Of a stretch of 64,000 nucleotides of DNA, positions 11,990 to 22,761 are shown piece after piece. The notes beneath the pieces were generated by a model. It was not told where the DNA came from and made no database searches. It worked only from the letters and a program-made list of their open reading frames with translations. Each line of letters starts with the position of its first letter. Position 1 is the first letter of the stretch. The DNA comes from Acanthosoma haemorrhoidale (Eukaryota; Arthropoda; Insecta; Hemiptera; Acanthosomatidae): positions 167,163,226 through 167,227,225 of the forward strand of contig OV884011.1 of assembly GCA_930367205.1 (NCBI GenBank), given 5' to 3'. Position numbers and translations under genes: made by a program.

Positions 11990-12990
11990 CAAATAGAAAC
12001 AAATTACATGAATTGTACAGGTGATACTCTCCCGACAGCTCTGTGACAGGGAATGCCCTGAGCCGACTCGTATGCCATGTTGGTTTCATCCTGAAGGACA
12101 GAACGGCGAGGGTACGGGATAAGCGTAGGGGACAGCATCTCGAACCCCTTCCCTCTAGCCTGTGGAGTTACCAAAGGGGCGGTTTTGTCTCTGGTTCTTT
12201 TTAACATGTGCACTTCTGACATTGTTGGGATAAACTACAAGAAAGCTACTGTAATCGCTTTCACTGACCACATTGGGGTTTACAGCATGAGCATGAGCGC
12301 TAAGGGGAAAAAGCCTTGCCGAAATCTTATACTATATGAGGACAAGATAACTGACCGGCTTTCTCGATGAACTATCTAGGCATAAACCAGGATCTCCATT
12401 TCTCTACCAATTTTAGAAACAAAATTGAAAAAAGTTCAACACAAGTCTTACCGGCTTTCACACTTGTTGACTTCACCAAACTAGTTGCGTCTCAAACTAA
12501 TGATATATAAATGTGTCCTCTGCTGTACGGTTGCGGGGCACTATATTCACTTAACTGACAGTACTCCTAAAAGTCTCCAACAATTTCAGAACGGTTTCAT
12601 GAGAATAGTTGTCAGACATACCTCTCTTGAGAGAGGTTCAAGAACTCTGACGAGTACCTGTTGGTTGGCGTACCGTCAGTGGGAGACTTCATCAATCGGA
12701 GACACATCAAGTTTTTGACTCATAAACAACCACTTGACAATCAAAGTGTTTAACACTACAACCCCATTCCCACATCGATGGCAACAGGCTGTCCGGGAAA
12801 AGAAGGTTAAGTTAGTTTATTTAGATTTAGGTTCTTATGGTGAGCTCTATCACTTTCTCTGATCACACGCCTTGTATTTTGTACATCGGCCTACTAAAGC
12901 AAAATTCCTTAAAAAAAAAAAAAAACTCAAAAACTATATAAAATGTAGTAGGCTACAGTAAATATAATAAGCACGATGTGCATTTATGTA
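11990..12990 (+). pseudogene. LINE family A, decayed copy in the innexin intron
   Basis: Pieces of a reverse transcriptase are readable in changing frames: a counterpart of GVPQGSVL near 12165-12195, LFNMCTSDIVG, a decayed catalytic region FTDHIGVYS in place of YADDIGVYS (12258-12284), YLGI..QDLHFSTNFRNKIEK near 12370-12435, and LRLKLMIYKCVL near 12490. A 3' untranslated part follows, with GGCAACAGGCTGTCCGGGAA and GGTGAGCTC. An internal A-run lies at 12911-12924; the sequence beyond it (CTATATAAAATGTAGTAGGC) still resembles the family A tail. It has the same orientation as the innexin gene. The catalytic aspartates are lost, so the copy is dead. Confidence 0.8.
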
Positions 12991-13657
12991 AATTTGATGT
13001 ATTCCTTCTTACTGTGGAATCTGTAATAATCAATCGTTATGTATTAAATTAATGGCTTTGAAACAAAAAAAACTAAATAATTAAAATTGAAATCGTCAAA
13101 AAAATCTTTAAATAAATAAATATTTTTTGGGTATTCTAGTAAATATATAAGTATTATACATGACAAAAATTAAATGAGTGATGGAAAACATTAATTGTTA
13201 CTCCTTCACGAGGTCAAATCAATGGGTTTATTAATATACTTTTTGAGGGTCCAGTCAAGTAGAAATAAACGGTAAAGTTAAATTATACGAAATTAGACAA
13301 ATGGAATATATTCGGAAAAAAAAAAAACCCAAATGAGTCCCAATAGTTTCATCTGAAAACATGGAGAATTATTTATTGAATATTTAACAACCAGTTAAAT
13401 TTAATAATATCTATTATTTATGTGTTTTGCAATATGATCCATGACTATTTCATTCCAGAAACTGTCCGACAAAAAATATATAAGTTATTATTAAACATTA
13501 CTGTTATATGATTCACTGCATTGCACCTCTATGTTATGTACACACTCGCTTGACATTTGCACAGTTTGGAGGAAGAAATATTCCAATCATTCGATTCGTT
13601 CTAGATGTTTGCATGTAGCTTAACAGATAGAATGAGTCTAATTTCTAGATTGCAAAC
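12991..13657. other. Intron sequence, nothing recognised
   Basis: AT-rich innexin intron between the LINE A copy and the second mariner. No frame, repeat end or RNA gene could be supported. Confidence 0.5.
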
Positions 13658-13659
13658 TA

Positions 13660-14276
13660 TTGGGTTGGCAAGAAAGTGATTTCGGTTTGCACCAGTGATA
13701 GCGTTACGTTTGTTTAGGTATTCTTTTGTCAATGCTAGATTTTTTTTCTATTGAGATTTGTTAGATTTAGTTTACGACTGTCAGTTTACGGTCAGATTTA
13801 ACATGGAGTGCAAAAATAAGCATTTTCGACACGCAAGAAAGCGGCTGAAGCTCAAAAAAAGATACGTGAAGTGTATGCCCTTGATTGTTTAACAGAACGC
13901 ACGTGTCAGAATTGGTTTCAAAAATTTCGTTCAAGAGATTTTTCACTGAAAGATGACTAATGTTCTAGTCAACCTTCTGAAGTTAATGGTGGTGACAAAA
14001 TGAAAGCCATAAATGAATCGAATCGTCACTGTGCGAGAGATAATCATTACAAAATTTCTTAAATGTGGAATAACGATGACCTCAAATAGCACTTGGTTAA
14101 GTTTTTTGCTGATAAGGACCAGAATGAGCGTGGGATCATGAAGTTACCAGAAAGATGGTAAAAGGTCATCGAACAGAATGGAAGATATTAGATTGATTAA
14201 AGTTCATTTTTTGTATCGAAACAATTAAGCTTTATTTCACACTAAAAAACCGAAATCACTTTCTTGCCAACCTCAA
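13660..14276 (+). mobile_element. Decayed mariner element (mellifera-type), copy 2
   Basis: Same family as the element at 1969-2850. It starts TTGGGTTGGCAAGAAAGTGA, ends with the inverted counterpart, and is flanked by TA at 13658-13659 and 14277-14278. Only 617 bp remain. The N-terminal transposase part with RTCQNWFQKF is readable near 13895-13925, and the C-terminal part with GIMKLPERW near 14130-14160. The whole catalytic core between them is deleted. The ends are better preserved than in copy 1. It lies in the innexin intron between the first two visible exons, in the gene's orientation. Confidence 0.9.
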
Positions 14277-14278
14277 TA

Positions 14279-15485
14279 TATCAAAAGGAGTGTAAATGGT
14301 TTCTAAACTTTCTAAAACCCTTTATAAATTTTTACTATTTGTATCTTTAGTGTGAATGGCAATAGAATTATTTGAAAGAACCTACTTGGGTTTCAACTAT
14401 AAGTTCTGACTAATGGTGTTAATCTGTGACTAAATCAGCCGTGATAATACTATCATCGAAGTGTGGAAATAGAACAAAAGGTTTGTCGCTCCATCGGTGT
14501 CGCCAAGGCCGCTGTCCAAAACAAACCAGTAGTCAAGAAATAAACGACGACTGGGTCAAAACTAAATCTAGTCCACCAGACTGCCTGGAAATTGGAACAG
14601 AAATATCTCCTCCTTTATCCCAGTTAATATATATTTCAACATTTAGGGTGAAGTGATGACAGCCTACCGCAAGGAGTCGAAAATAGACTATTTGTCCATT
14701 AACGGAACATATTCCTAATTAACATATTTAGCCAAAAAATAACCACGCTTGAGAATTTTGGGCATTATTTGAGTTTTAATGGATTCATTTATTTTTAACC
14801 GGACATATTTTTGTTTTTAACAGACACCCTGTACTATCCAGAGAAATTTAATTTTACATTGATGTTGTGAAAGCACGCAATGATTGAGCTCGGCGTCCTA
14901 ATTAGCAATACATAATTTGTATTCAAGAAATAAATATTCAAACAAAAATAAATAATTTTAATGCGTTTTTAATTTAGTGATTAAACTTACAATGAATGCA
15001 CAGCAGTTACTTTGATTTCTTCGAATGACGTGTGTTACACAACCAGTGTTATACATTATGCCATCTCTTTCAAAGTGGGACATAAAAGTTTCTGAAATAA
15101 ACTTACTTTAAAGAAAAGAGAAATGATTCTGGGTAGATATTAAACAGAATTTATAGCCGGTAAATCAAACAGTTTGCTAGTTTCCTTTCAACGAGTCCAT
15201 TACAATTTTAAATTGGTAACCTTTGTTCTCTTTCACAAGAGCTATTTATAATGGAAGCGAAGCTGGTGCTTATTAGCCCGAAGCCATTTAAGTACAAAGA
15301 TTATTTTTGTTTAATTATTTATGGCCTTTATGGCTACTTGAACAAGGCTCGACAAATTCTCCAGCAATCTTCCTCCATAACATCCTAAGTGTGTTGTTTA
15401 CCTGTTATGGGTTTGATTTTCATGAAATGATATAAGGCTGCTATTACTATCACTAGCTGGGTAACTGGCATGGAGCCGTGTCTAG
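14279..15485. other. Intron sequence, nothing recognised
   Basis: Remainder of the 3527-bp innexin intron (11959-15485). It ends in the acceptor GTGTCTAG at 15485. This acceptor has a weak pyrimidine tract (preceded by GGCATGGAGCC), which is unusual compared with the other two acceptors of the gene. Confidence 0.55.
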
Positions 15486-15774
15486 GTCAGATGTTCCTAA
15501 TGGACCGCTTCTTCGACGGTGCCTTCCTCACGTTCGGGATTGACGTGTTCACCTTCCTGGAGAGCGACCAGGAGGACAGGATCGACCCGATGATCTTCAT
15601 CTTCCCGAGGATGACCAAGTGCACCTTCTACAAGTACGGCGTATCCGGCGAGGTCGAACGCCACGACGCTGTCTGCATCCTTCCCTTGAACGTCGTCAAC
15701 GAGAAGATCTACGTCTTCTTGTGGTTCTGGTTCCTCATCCTGGGGGCCCTCACTATAATCCTAGTCGTTTACAG
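15486..15774 (+). CDS. shakB: Innexin shaking-B-like, exon encoding second extracellular loop and TM4
   Basis: The exon enters in phase 1: the G at the end of the previous exon plus GT gives Gly, reading [18 protein letters not shown] across the junction. It ends TTTACAG|GTAATT, phase 2. It encodes the end of the third membrane segment, the second extracellular loop and the fourth membrane segment. The loop has [21 protein letters not shown] and [17 protein letters not shown], including the two cysteines (KCTF and VCIL) expected in innexin extracellular loop 2, which lock the loop for docking between cells. The fourth membrane segment reads [20 protein letters not shown]. Length and motif order fit shaking-B without gaps. 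The frame is intact. Confidence 0.95.
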
Positions 15775-15834
15775 GTAATTATTATCTGCTGTTAGTTATT
15801 ATTTATATACTATAATTTTGTTATAATAATTCAA

Positions 15835-15965
15835 CGAAAAATATAACGTCGTGACTTGAAACCGGGACCTTCTCAGTATCCAGTCAAGGGCTCTACCAAC
15901 TGAGCTACCCTGGCTCGAGTCTTAACAAAATGAATTATCTTTGGCCGGACTCTTGCAAAGACTTT
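15835..15965 (-). repeat. tRNA-derived SINE head or tRNA relic
   Basis: On the - strand an A-box-like GTAGCTCAGTTGGTAGAGC (about 15889-15908) is followed at tRNA spacing by a B-box-like GGTTTCAAGTC (about 15853-15864). The acceptor and anticodon stems do not pair into a clean cloverleaf, so this is more likely the head of a tRNA-derived SINE than a working tRNA gene. A similar segment occurs at 55775-55835. Confidence 0.6.
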
Positions 15966-16673
15966 ATGCAATAATTTGACTCACCAATTTGACTCACCAA
16001 GAACTAGTCTGCTTGTATTATAATGCATATAAAATATATTGATTGAGTATTTTTATACAATGAAATTTCAGGTAATTTACTAGAAGTACCCTAGGACTTT
16101 GTTCTAAATATCTCATATTAAATGTAACGAAAACAATATTTTAAAATATCTTTCATATAAAGTCGTAACACAAAGAAACTAGTTCTCGGTAAGTGAAATT
16201 AGGGGTCTCATTGTTTCTCCTCTGTTGGGATTTTCTGTACGGGTGTTTGGCCAAAGAGAATTCACATCAAAGAGGAATGTCCACTCGAGGGATGGCAGCT
16301 CTCAGTTGGGAGACCCCCACCCACTGGATATTATTTATCTAATATTAGAATTGGAGTGGTTGGTGTGAAACCAATGGGAGTAATTGGTCTTGTTGCAAGC
16401 TTTGAATCCCGTGCCAATACTATTCCAAAAAAAAAAAACTTAAATTGTGGTTAGGTTTTCTTTTTCCATTTTAACTCTATCTATTCTTAGTATATTGTAA
16501 ACATTTCAATAAAAAACGATGGAATAAATCAGAGAATAAAGAATAGAAAGAAAAAATGATTACAGAGGCCTTCCATTGACGGGGTAGTGAAGCTACACTC
16601 CCGCAACACCTCTGTGCCTTGCAAGTCAGGTGACTCTTAAAAGGCCACAGCTTTGTATAGATTCACTTACAAG

Positions 16674-16910
16674 GTGAGCCCCATCACCTTATTAGTCAGT
16701 TTCGTCAAGTCACGTATAATTTATGTCATTATACTTGTTTATACATTATATAATTTCTATAAAATAACAAAACCTGTATATAATGTAGTGATGCTACAGG
16801 AAATACAAAATAATTTGTAAATAGATTCACCTGAGGATCTATAATTCTATATAATTATCTGGAAATTTAAAGGGGCTATGGAGAAAAAAAAAAAAAAAAA
16901 AAAAAAAAAA
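16674..16910 (+). mobile_element. LINE family A, 5'-truncated 3' end with target-site duplication
   Basis: A 3' untranslated end, starting GTGAGCCCCATCACC and ending GGGGCTATGG plus a poly(A) run to 16910, is bracketed by the 15-bp direct repeat AGATTCACTTACAAG (16659-16673 and 16911-16925). This is the hallmark of target-primed LINE insertion with strong 5' truncation. It defines the true 3' terminus of family A and lies in the second visible innexin intron, in the sense orientation. Confidence 0.9.
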
Positions 16911-16925
16911 AGATTCACTTACAAG

Positions 16926-17701
16926 TTACAGAAAATAAATGACCTTTTGTAAATAAATTCATTTGTAGAATCTATATTGGTTTCTGTAATAATTTTGTAA
17001 AAAGAGATATGGAAAAAAAAATTTACTTAATAATTCCTTTTTGTGTACATACGGTTTATTAGTTATTCATAAAATTAAAATATTAACTTATTAAAAGTCG
17101 ATATTAAGTTTTACTAAAATTGACAACTAAATCATCCAACCATCTATGATCTATAATTGTTAATAACTTAACTTAACGATCTAAAAGTTATTTTTCCAAT
17201 TCATAAAGACCGGTTGACCTCCGTAATTTAGTTTTCGAAACATTATGATAAGAGATATTCAATTCAGGCAATTTGATCTTGACTCTCAATTCATATGTAA
17301 CGATACGTCATTTTAGTCTTACAAAATCTACCACACTTAATTAATAAGTTAACCGCACAGTTAATAAGGCCCTTCAAACTTCTTCGACCCTCTCTCTCCA
17401 AACCCTTCAAATTCAACAGAGATTTGTCTTCGAATATTGCATGACCTGGTTACCCTAAAAACGTTTTCAAGTTTAGATTTTTTCCGAAGTTTTTTTTGGA
17501 TTAAATTGACCTTAAGAGGTCCTTGTTCTGCCTGTACTTACTACTTATTTTTATAAGACAATTTCTAGTCCAAATATACCAAGAAGTGATAAATGACTTC
17601 TTTGTATGAAAGTCGTGATCTGTTCACTATTCTAGATCCGGGATGATAGACTGCATCTCATGTTCCTGACAAAAAGTTAATTTACAGAGTACTATCATTC
17701 C
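16926..17701. other. Intron sequence, nothing recognised
   Basis: AT-rich innexin intron between the LINE tail and the solo LTR. No gene or repeat end is supported. Confidence 0.5.
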
Positions 17702-18576
17702 TGTAGCGACCGCTAACTACATAAAATAAATCACCCTATACTCTATTGTATATATATTGTAAATTAATGTAAACAAATGTAAATAATATTACCAAACCAT
17801 AAGTCATATCAGTGTAAATATTGTAAACAATAAAAGACGTAGCTGCAAAAAAAATAGTCAGAGGCCCTTGCAGAGGGAGTCAGGTAGCTCCAGGGGCGGG
17901 GTGGATCCTGGTCTAGAACAGTCAAACGTCGCCCAACCCTGCAATTTGGTTGTTCAGAATAAAACCTCGCCCTTTGGCTTAACGCAATTGGCCAGAATAA
18001 AACCCCAGCCCGTTGGCTACTTGAGGCTATATATACCCCCCTAGTTTTAGCCGGCTGCACTGATGTTTCTAGATTTGGCCTTCTTATTAATGAAAACCTC
18101 TCCATCTCTCTTTCCTAACCTCCCTATGTTTTAGTCCGGCCTTATCAGATCCCACACTTTCCTAGTGGGAATCTCTGCCTTCGTCTCGCTAAAACTAGCT
18201 CCTCCTTGGAAGAGATTTCTTCCTTGCGGACGACGGTCACCTGTGGCTATACGAACTTTACCTAGTAGTGTCTCCCCCAGTGATCCAGACTGCCTCTCTC
18301 CGGTTCACACTCACATTTGGGATCCGGACGGTTTTCGCCTACCTTCAGATACCGAGTGTGAATTCGTGGCCAAGACTACATATGCTACATACAATACCTA
18401 CCCTATACCTCTTCTCCTGAACATAGTACACTGTCGGGGCACATACGTATCAGATATGGAGTCAGATAGTACAGTAGTAAGACCCGTCATGAAACGATTG
18501 TCCCGGTTAACTCAATCAACCCTCACTTCGTCACTAGGGCTAGGGTAACTAGGCACCCCCTCGTGACGACCCGACA
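17702..18576 (+). mobile_element. Solo LTR (family S, subtype 1) in the innexin intron
   Basis: Starts TGTAGCGACCGC and ends GTGACGACCCGACA, giving the TG...CA ends of an LTR. A TATA-like CTATATATACCCC at about 18027-18039 gives the transcriptional sense as +. Shared family landmarks are the block CGCTAAAACTAGCTCCTCC and the 18300-18370 block with GATCCGGACGGTTTTCGCCT. No internal region or partner LTR follows, so it is a solo LTR left by recombination. Flanks read ATTCC and ATGCC, at best an imperfect five-base duplication. It has the same strand as the innexin gene and ends 184 bp before the last exon. Confidence 0.85.
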
Positions 18577-18760
18577 ATGCCAGATGATGATTCCTTAAAC
18601 CTCATCCCCTGTTCTCTTTCTTTTTTCAGATTTCCCCTCCTGTGTAAGTCCTCTCCATCGTCTGCAGCCATCCATTATTTCACGTTTCCCAACAAAACAT
18701 ATTTAGGGCTAAGTATGAATTTCCTTTTTTGTATATCTGATGTGCCCTCATTGCCTACAG

Positions 18761-18986
18761 GATAATAATCATCCTGAGCCCCCGGATGCGGGTGTACCTG
18801 CTGCGGATGCGTTTCCGGCTGGTGCACCGGGAGGCGATAGACGCTATTGTCCGCCGGTCCAAGATGGGAGACTGGTTCCTCCTGTACATGCTCGGTGACA
18901 ACATAGACTGCATCATCTTCAGGGACGTCATTCACGAACTGGCGTCTCGCCTGGGGTCTGCCAAGCACGAGGTCTTGGAGGCCTAG
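18761..18986 (+). CDS. shakB: Innexin shaking-B-like, last coding exon (cytoplasmic tail)
   Basis: It enters after the acceptor TTGCCTACAG in phase 2 (AG plus G gives Arg). It encodes 74 residues and the TAG at 18984-18986. The start reads [20 protein letters not shown], followed by [19 protein letters not shown] and [13 protein letters not shown], the conserved cytoplasmic tail of shaking-B ([26 protein letters not shown]). The last residues (SAKHEVLEA) differ from the fly tail and make it slightly shorter. The three visible exons together encode 244 residues without a stop or frameshift, against about 360-370 for whole shaking-B proteins. The gene therefore looks functional. Confidence 0.95.
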
Positions 18987-19400
18987 TAGACTAAAGGTTT
19001 GTCTAGATTGTAACATGTAGCTATATATTGTATACTTATACTAGATGCATCTGCGGTATGTGGGTGTCCAGAAAACGTTTTAGGAAATGATAAGAATTAA
19101 CTGTTTACCGGGTGCTGATAAAACATCTGTGAGTTCTTGCTATGAAGATATTTACCAAGACCAACCAATGGTGCATTCAATGACGAAATCTGGTGTGCGT
19201 TAATGCACCATTGGCTGTTCATCGCATCATCACTGAGTGACGTTAATTCCAAATGGCTTGACATAGAACCGGAATACCACAACGATTCAAAACAATAAAG
19301 TAACAAAGTTCCTTCTACGAATTGGTTTCTCCCAACATACTTGAATCTATAATGTTGTCGCTAATAGTCATTATTACTGATGCTAAATTAAATAAAGATC
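18987..19400 (+). other. Probable innexin 3' UTR with poly(A) signals
   Basis: Follows the innexin stop. Candidate AATAAA signals lie at 19294-19299 and 19391-19396. The first would give a 3' UTR of about 330 bp. No splice signals or other genes are seen. An inverted repeat lies inside it. Confidence 0.5.
19165..19214. repeat. Perfect 13-bp inverted repeat (stem-loop) in the probable innexin 3' UTR
   Basis: CCAATGGTGCATT at 19165-19177 is repeated as its reverse complement at 19202-19214, separated by 24 bases. The arms stop pairing outside these 13 bases. Transcribed, this would give a stable hairpin with CCAAUGG at its base. Confidence 0.8.
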
Positions 19401-20712
19401 AATTTTAATAAATCGTTCGGACCCATGCTTAGAAGAAGTTAGGGGTGTTTACGAATTTACCTGCGTACCTGATCCATCTAATAGTTACTAAATAATTATA
19501 TACAAGAAATATGTGAATGCTTTTAAATAAGAATATAAATGATTTGATACTAATTTTAAGAAAAGAAAGAAACGATCAAAATAATAAAAAATCACAAAGA
19601 ACTATAACGTAAAGCTTAAATAATCAAACAATAACATAAAGGCGTAATTATATCATATGCTACATTGATTAAACTGTACTTTTAAAATAGTGGCGTCTAT
19701 TAACAGTTTTACCATCTAATATTATAGTTTGTATTGTACTTTGTAGGTCAGGTAGTCTACAATGAAATAGTGTGTGATCCTTAGTCTCTTCTGTATTGTT
19801 GTCACAAGAGCATCAGTCAGATTAAACCATTGGAAATAGCAAATAGCTAATTTAGCATCTTTTGTCTTTGTTAGTAAAGTTCTTGTTATGTAGATTTATA
19901 TGCATCTTGGGTGATATTTGAATACAAAAAAAAACCATTTACTTACCTGAGCATAGCAGCCTACTTCAGAAAAAAGATATTTTAAGTTCACCTGCTAGGT
20001 GATGTGACTTCTAAGTAATCCTAAATCCCTTAAAAACTATGACAGATTATATAGCTGTTCACTTAACAACATACTCACTAGTCAGAAAATGTAAAATAAA
20101 GATATCAGATATACAGTGAAATATTTCTGAAGAGACAAAGGATATTTTGTCAGCCTTTGGTTGGATACAATATGTCCAGGACACAAAACTGCACTTTCCA
20201 ACTTCCGGACTATATGTCCTACATCATGTCTTCAACAGTTTTCCGATCTTGATCCGACACGTCTTTTCCGTTCTATAGCTTCTTCTTCGAGGGGGGGGGA
20301 CGATAATAAAAAAGTTCTTAATCCGTTAGGCTGTTCACAACTGCAGGGTTCACGACTGCCCAACTCAGATGGAACAACTTTCCTTGACATCATGGAAAAA
20401 AGTTTTCAGAATATCTTATAAGTGTGATGTATCGCTCAATAAAGGCTTTGGTAGGGGCTGTGAAAAACTTATAAGTTACAACTTATAAAGTATTGTAGTG
20501 ATACCTAATTTCATAAATAATAATTAATTACTTCTAGTTCAAGGTCATCTTATATCCAAGGTAATGAACGGTGGAAGAATTGCCAAGGCCATGGCAGTAG
20601 AGAGTTCTGTGGGTCCTAGATTAATTTGGCTTGGGGGTTCTAGATTATAACCGGCTAGAGAGTCAATTGTTAAATGAAAGATGCTCACTCGTTATTTAGA
20701 CTAAAAGAAGAG
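19401..20712. other. No recognisable gene
   Basis: AT-rich sequence after the innexin gene. An 86-codon frame at 20161-20421 has no motif I recognise. Nothing else is supported. Confidence 0.5.
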
Positions 20713-20724
20713 GTCAGTTGAATT

Positions 20725-21389
20725 GTTATTTTTAATAATAACAATTTTTATTAAGATAAAATTACAATCTGCCTGACTGGCCTATAAGTAATTGTGATAA
20801 ATGATCTCATTCATACCAATTTACTATTTTCATTCACTCGCTCATTCATGCTATATATAAAAACAGCCTAGAGGCCCCCCAAGTCCACATGGTTGTCACC
20901 TCCCTCTCGTGCGAAGGAGGAAGCGGAGTCTTGGGAATTCCCCCACGCTCCTACGTCAGCCGCGTCACTGGACAGAGTCAGTGGAGGCTGACCAAGAGTG
21001 CGAGAGCCACAGACGCTCAGGGCATGATTAGAGAAACTGGCCATTGCCAGGGCTCCCACTGTCACTTATTTATAGCAGGTCACGAGGCCACTGACGTTTT
21101 AATCTCCGAGGCGTTTATAGGGATGAGTGGTGCAGTGCAATGACTGTGCTAGGGAATTAGGGTGGTTGGATAGGTTACTATGGAATTTTATGAACTTGGA
21201 AGGGATGAGTTCAAGAATGTAGGGTATATTCAGATCATTGTAAGGGGTTTTGTTGCTGACGTAATAAGGGGCATTTACTATTGTTCTCAGGACTTTTGAT
21301 TGAAAGGATTGGATGCGCTTGATGTTCGACTTTTTTGCTGTCCCTCATAGCTCTATTCCGTATGTCCAAATTGGCTTAAGTGCCATTAA
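20725..21389 (-). mobile_element. Jockey-type LINE family J, 5'-truncated, with target-site duplication
   Basis: The 12-bp direct repeat GTCAGTTGAATT flanks the copy (20713-20724 and 21390-21401). On the - strand it begins near KPIWTYG and reads QSFQ.KVLRTIVNAPYYVSN, then IPYILELIPSKF, matching the copy at 37630-38375 closely. It ends in the family 3' untranslated region (GTGATAAATG, ATTCATAC, GGCAGATTGTAATTTTA on the sense strand) with an A/T-rich tail rather than pure poly(A). Two + strand frames inside it (for example 20889-21143) are shadows. Confidence 0.88.
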
Positions 21390-21401
21390 GTCAGTTGAAT
21401 T

Positions 21402-22588
21402 TAAAATTCAAAGGAATATGTCAATGAAAAGAAAATCCGAAGTTATTGGGCTTCATTGACCTACCCTTCATTGAGCTATTTGAGTGTTACCAACATGATA
21501 AGTGGAAAATAATCACATCAGTGAAGGTAATAATAGTTCCAAGACCATCACTAAACTGATGAATGGAGTTCACAACAATATTGACCAAAAAATAATTTCA
21601 TGTTCTCGATTGAGAGTCTGGGACAAGGGAGTTTTTAAACACATACAGTAAATCAGAAGTCACATATTTGCTGAAAAATAATCAAACAAAAGGAAAACAA
21701 GTTCAGAATTTGTTTAACCAAGGCATCGCTCCTGATTTTTTAAGGGATTGCTTTTATTTGCATCACCATCGGTGGTCATTAGATTGAACTTTTATGGAAA
21801 AAACTTGCAACTACAATGTCAGTTGGTTGTTTTTAATTATACTCCACTACATTCTGATACCCTACCCAAATATTTATAAGTAATATTACAAACATTTATT
21901 ACCAAGTAATTATTTTATGAAATTTGTATGCTATATTTGTATGATATTTGGAGTTGGCGGTGTAACTCATGTCGTTTAGTCATGGGATGTAATCGCTATG
22001 TATAATTTCATGTCTCTTAAGTGAAATATGGAACCTACAATCACCGGAACAGACAGACGGACACTCATTGGCTAAGCCATAAAGATCTGTGGTTTTCAAG
22101 ATACCAGAATGATTCCTAAAGAAATGAGATATTGACAGAGCATGTCTGTGGAGACAGCCGCCCGAAGACGTTCTGCCGATACCTAACCCAGATCACACGC
22201 ACTCACTAAGACGGATCAAGACTAAAAAATACACGCTAGGACATTTAACCGGAGACTTGGCACGGGTTATGACACCTAGTCAATTTTTTTGCCTCACAAA
22301 TATATCCTCGTGTTTGTAGAGGTCCAAAAATATCTTTTTCGAGAAAGATCGTAACTTCGAGAAATTTCGCAACGTTTCCCCTGCTAAACCTTCCAAAAAG
22401 TGGTGATCCTTAGCACCAGTATGTCTTAACTGGCAAATGCTATACTCCTCATATACCGTTTCGTGTATAATGTAATTAAATATGTTCATTTATGTGCTTT
22501 ATTAAATTGCAATATAAAATTCGTATGTAAATAGTATTTTTTTTTCAAGACGATGCACAAAAAATAACACTACCTTAGAATATAGGTC
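21402..22588. other. No recognisable gene
   Basis: AT-rich sequence between the Jockey copy and the nested block. A few short frames exist, none with a recognisable motif. Confidence 0.5.
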
Positions 22589-22591
22589 CAA

Positions 22592-22761
22592 TTTTTTTTT
22601 TTTTTATTTTTTTTTTTTCCATAGCCCCTTAAAATTTACAGATAATTATATATAATTATAGATCCTCAGGCGAATCTATTTACAAATTATTTTTGTATTT
22701 CCAGTAGCATCGCTATTTATATACAGGTTTTGTTATTTTATAAAAATTATATAATGAAACT
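22592..22761 (-). mobile_element. LINE family A, 3' terminal part of a copy split by an LTR
   Basis: T-rich run (22592-22618) followed by CCATAGCCCC and the same tail found at 16674-16910, inverted. It is the 3' end of a - strand copy. The upstream part of the same 3' untranslated region appears to be 29136-29251, on the far side of the inserted LTR. About 60 bp that should sit between the two parts is missing, together with the end of the LTR. Confidence 0.75.

Noticed and set aside
18165..18548. 127-codon frame, and similar frames at 54661-55095, 23073-23486, 39813-40118 and 44914-45171
   Set aside because: All lie wholly or largely in family S LTRs, differ in frame between copies, and have no protein motif.
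18675..19016. 113-codon - strand frame over the last innexin exon
   Set aside because: Shadow of the GC-richer coding exon on the other strand.
20161..20421. 86-codon frame as a gene
   Set aside because: No motif, no splice or promoter context, and a G homopolymer in the middle; not supported.
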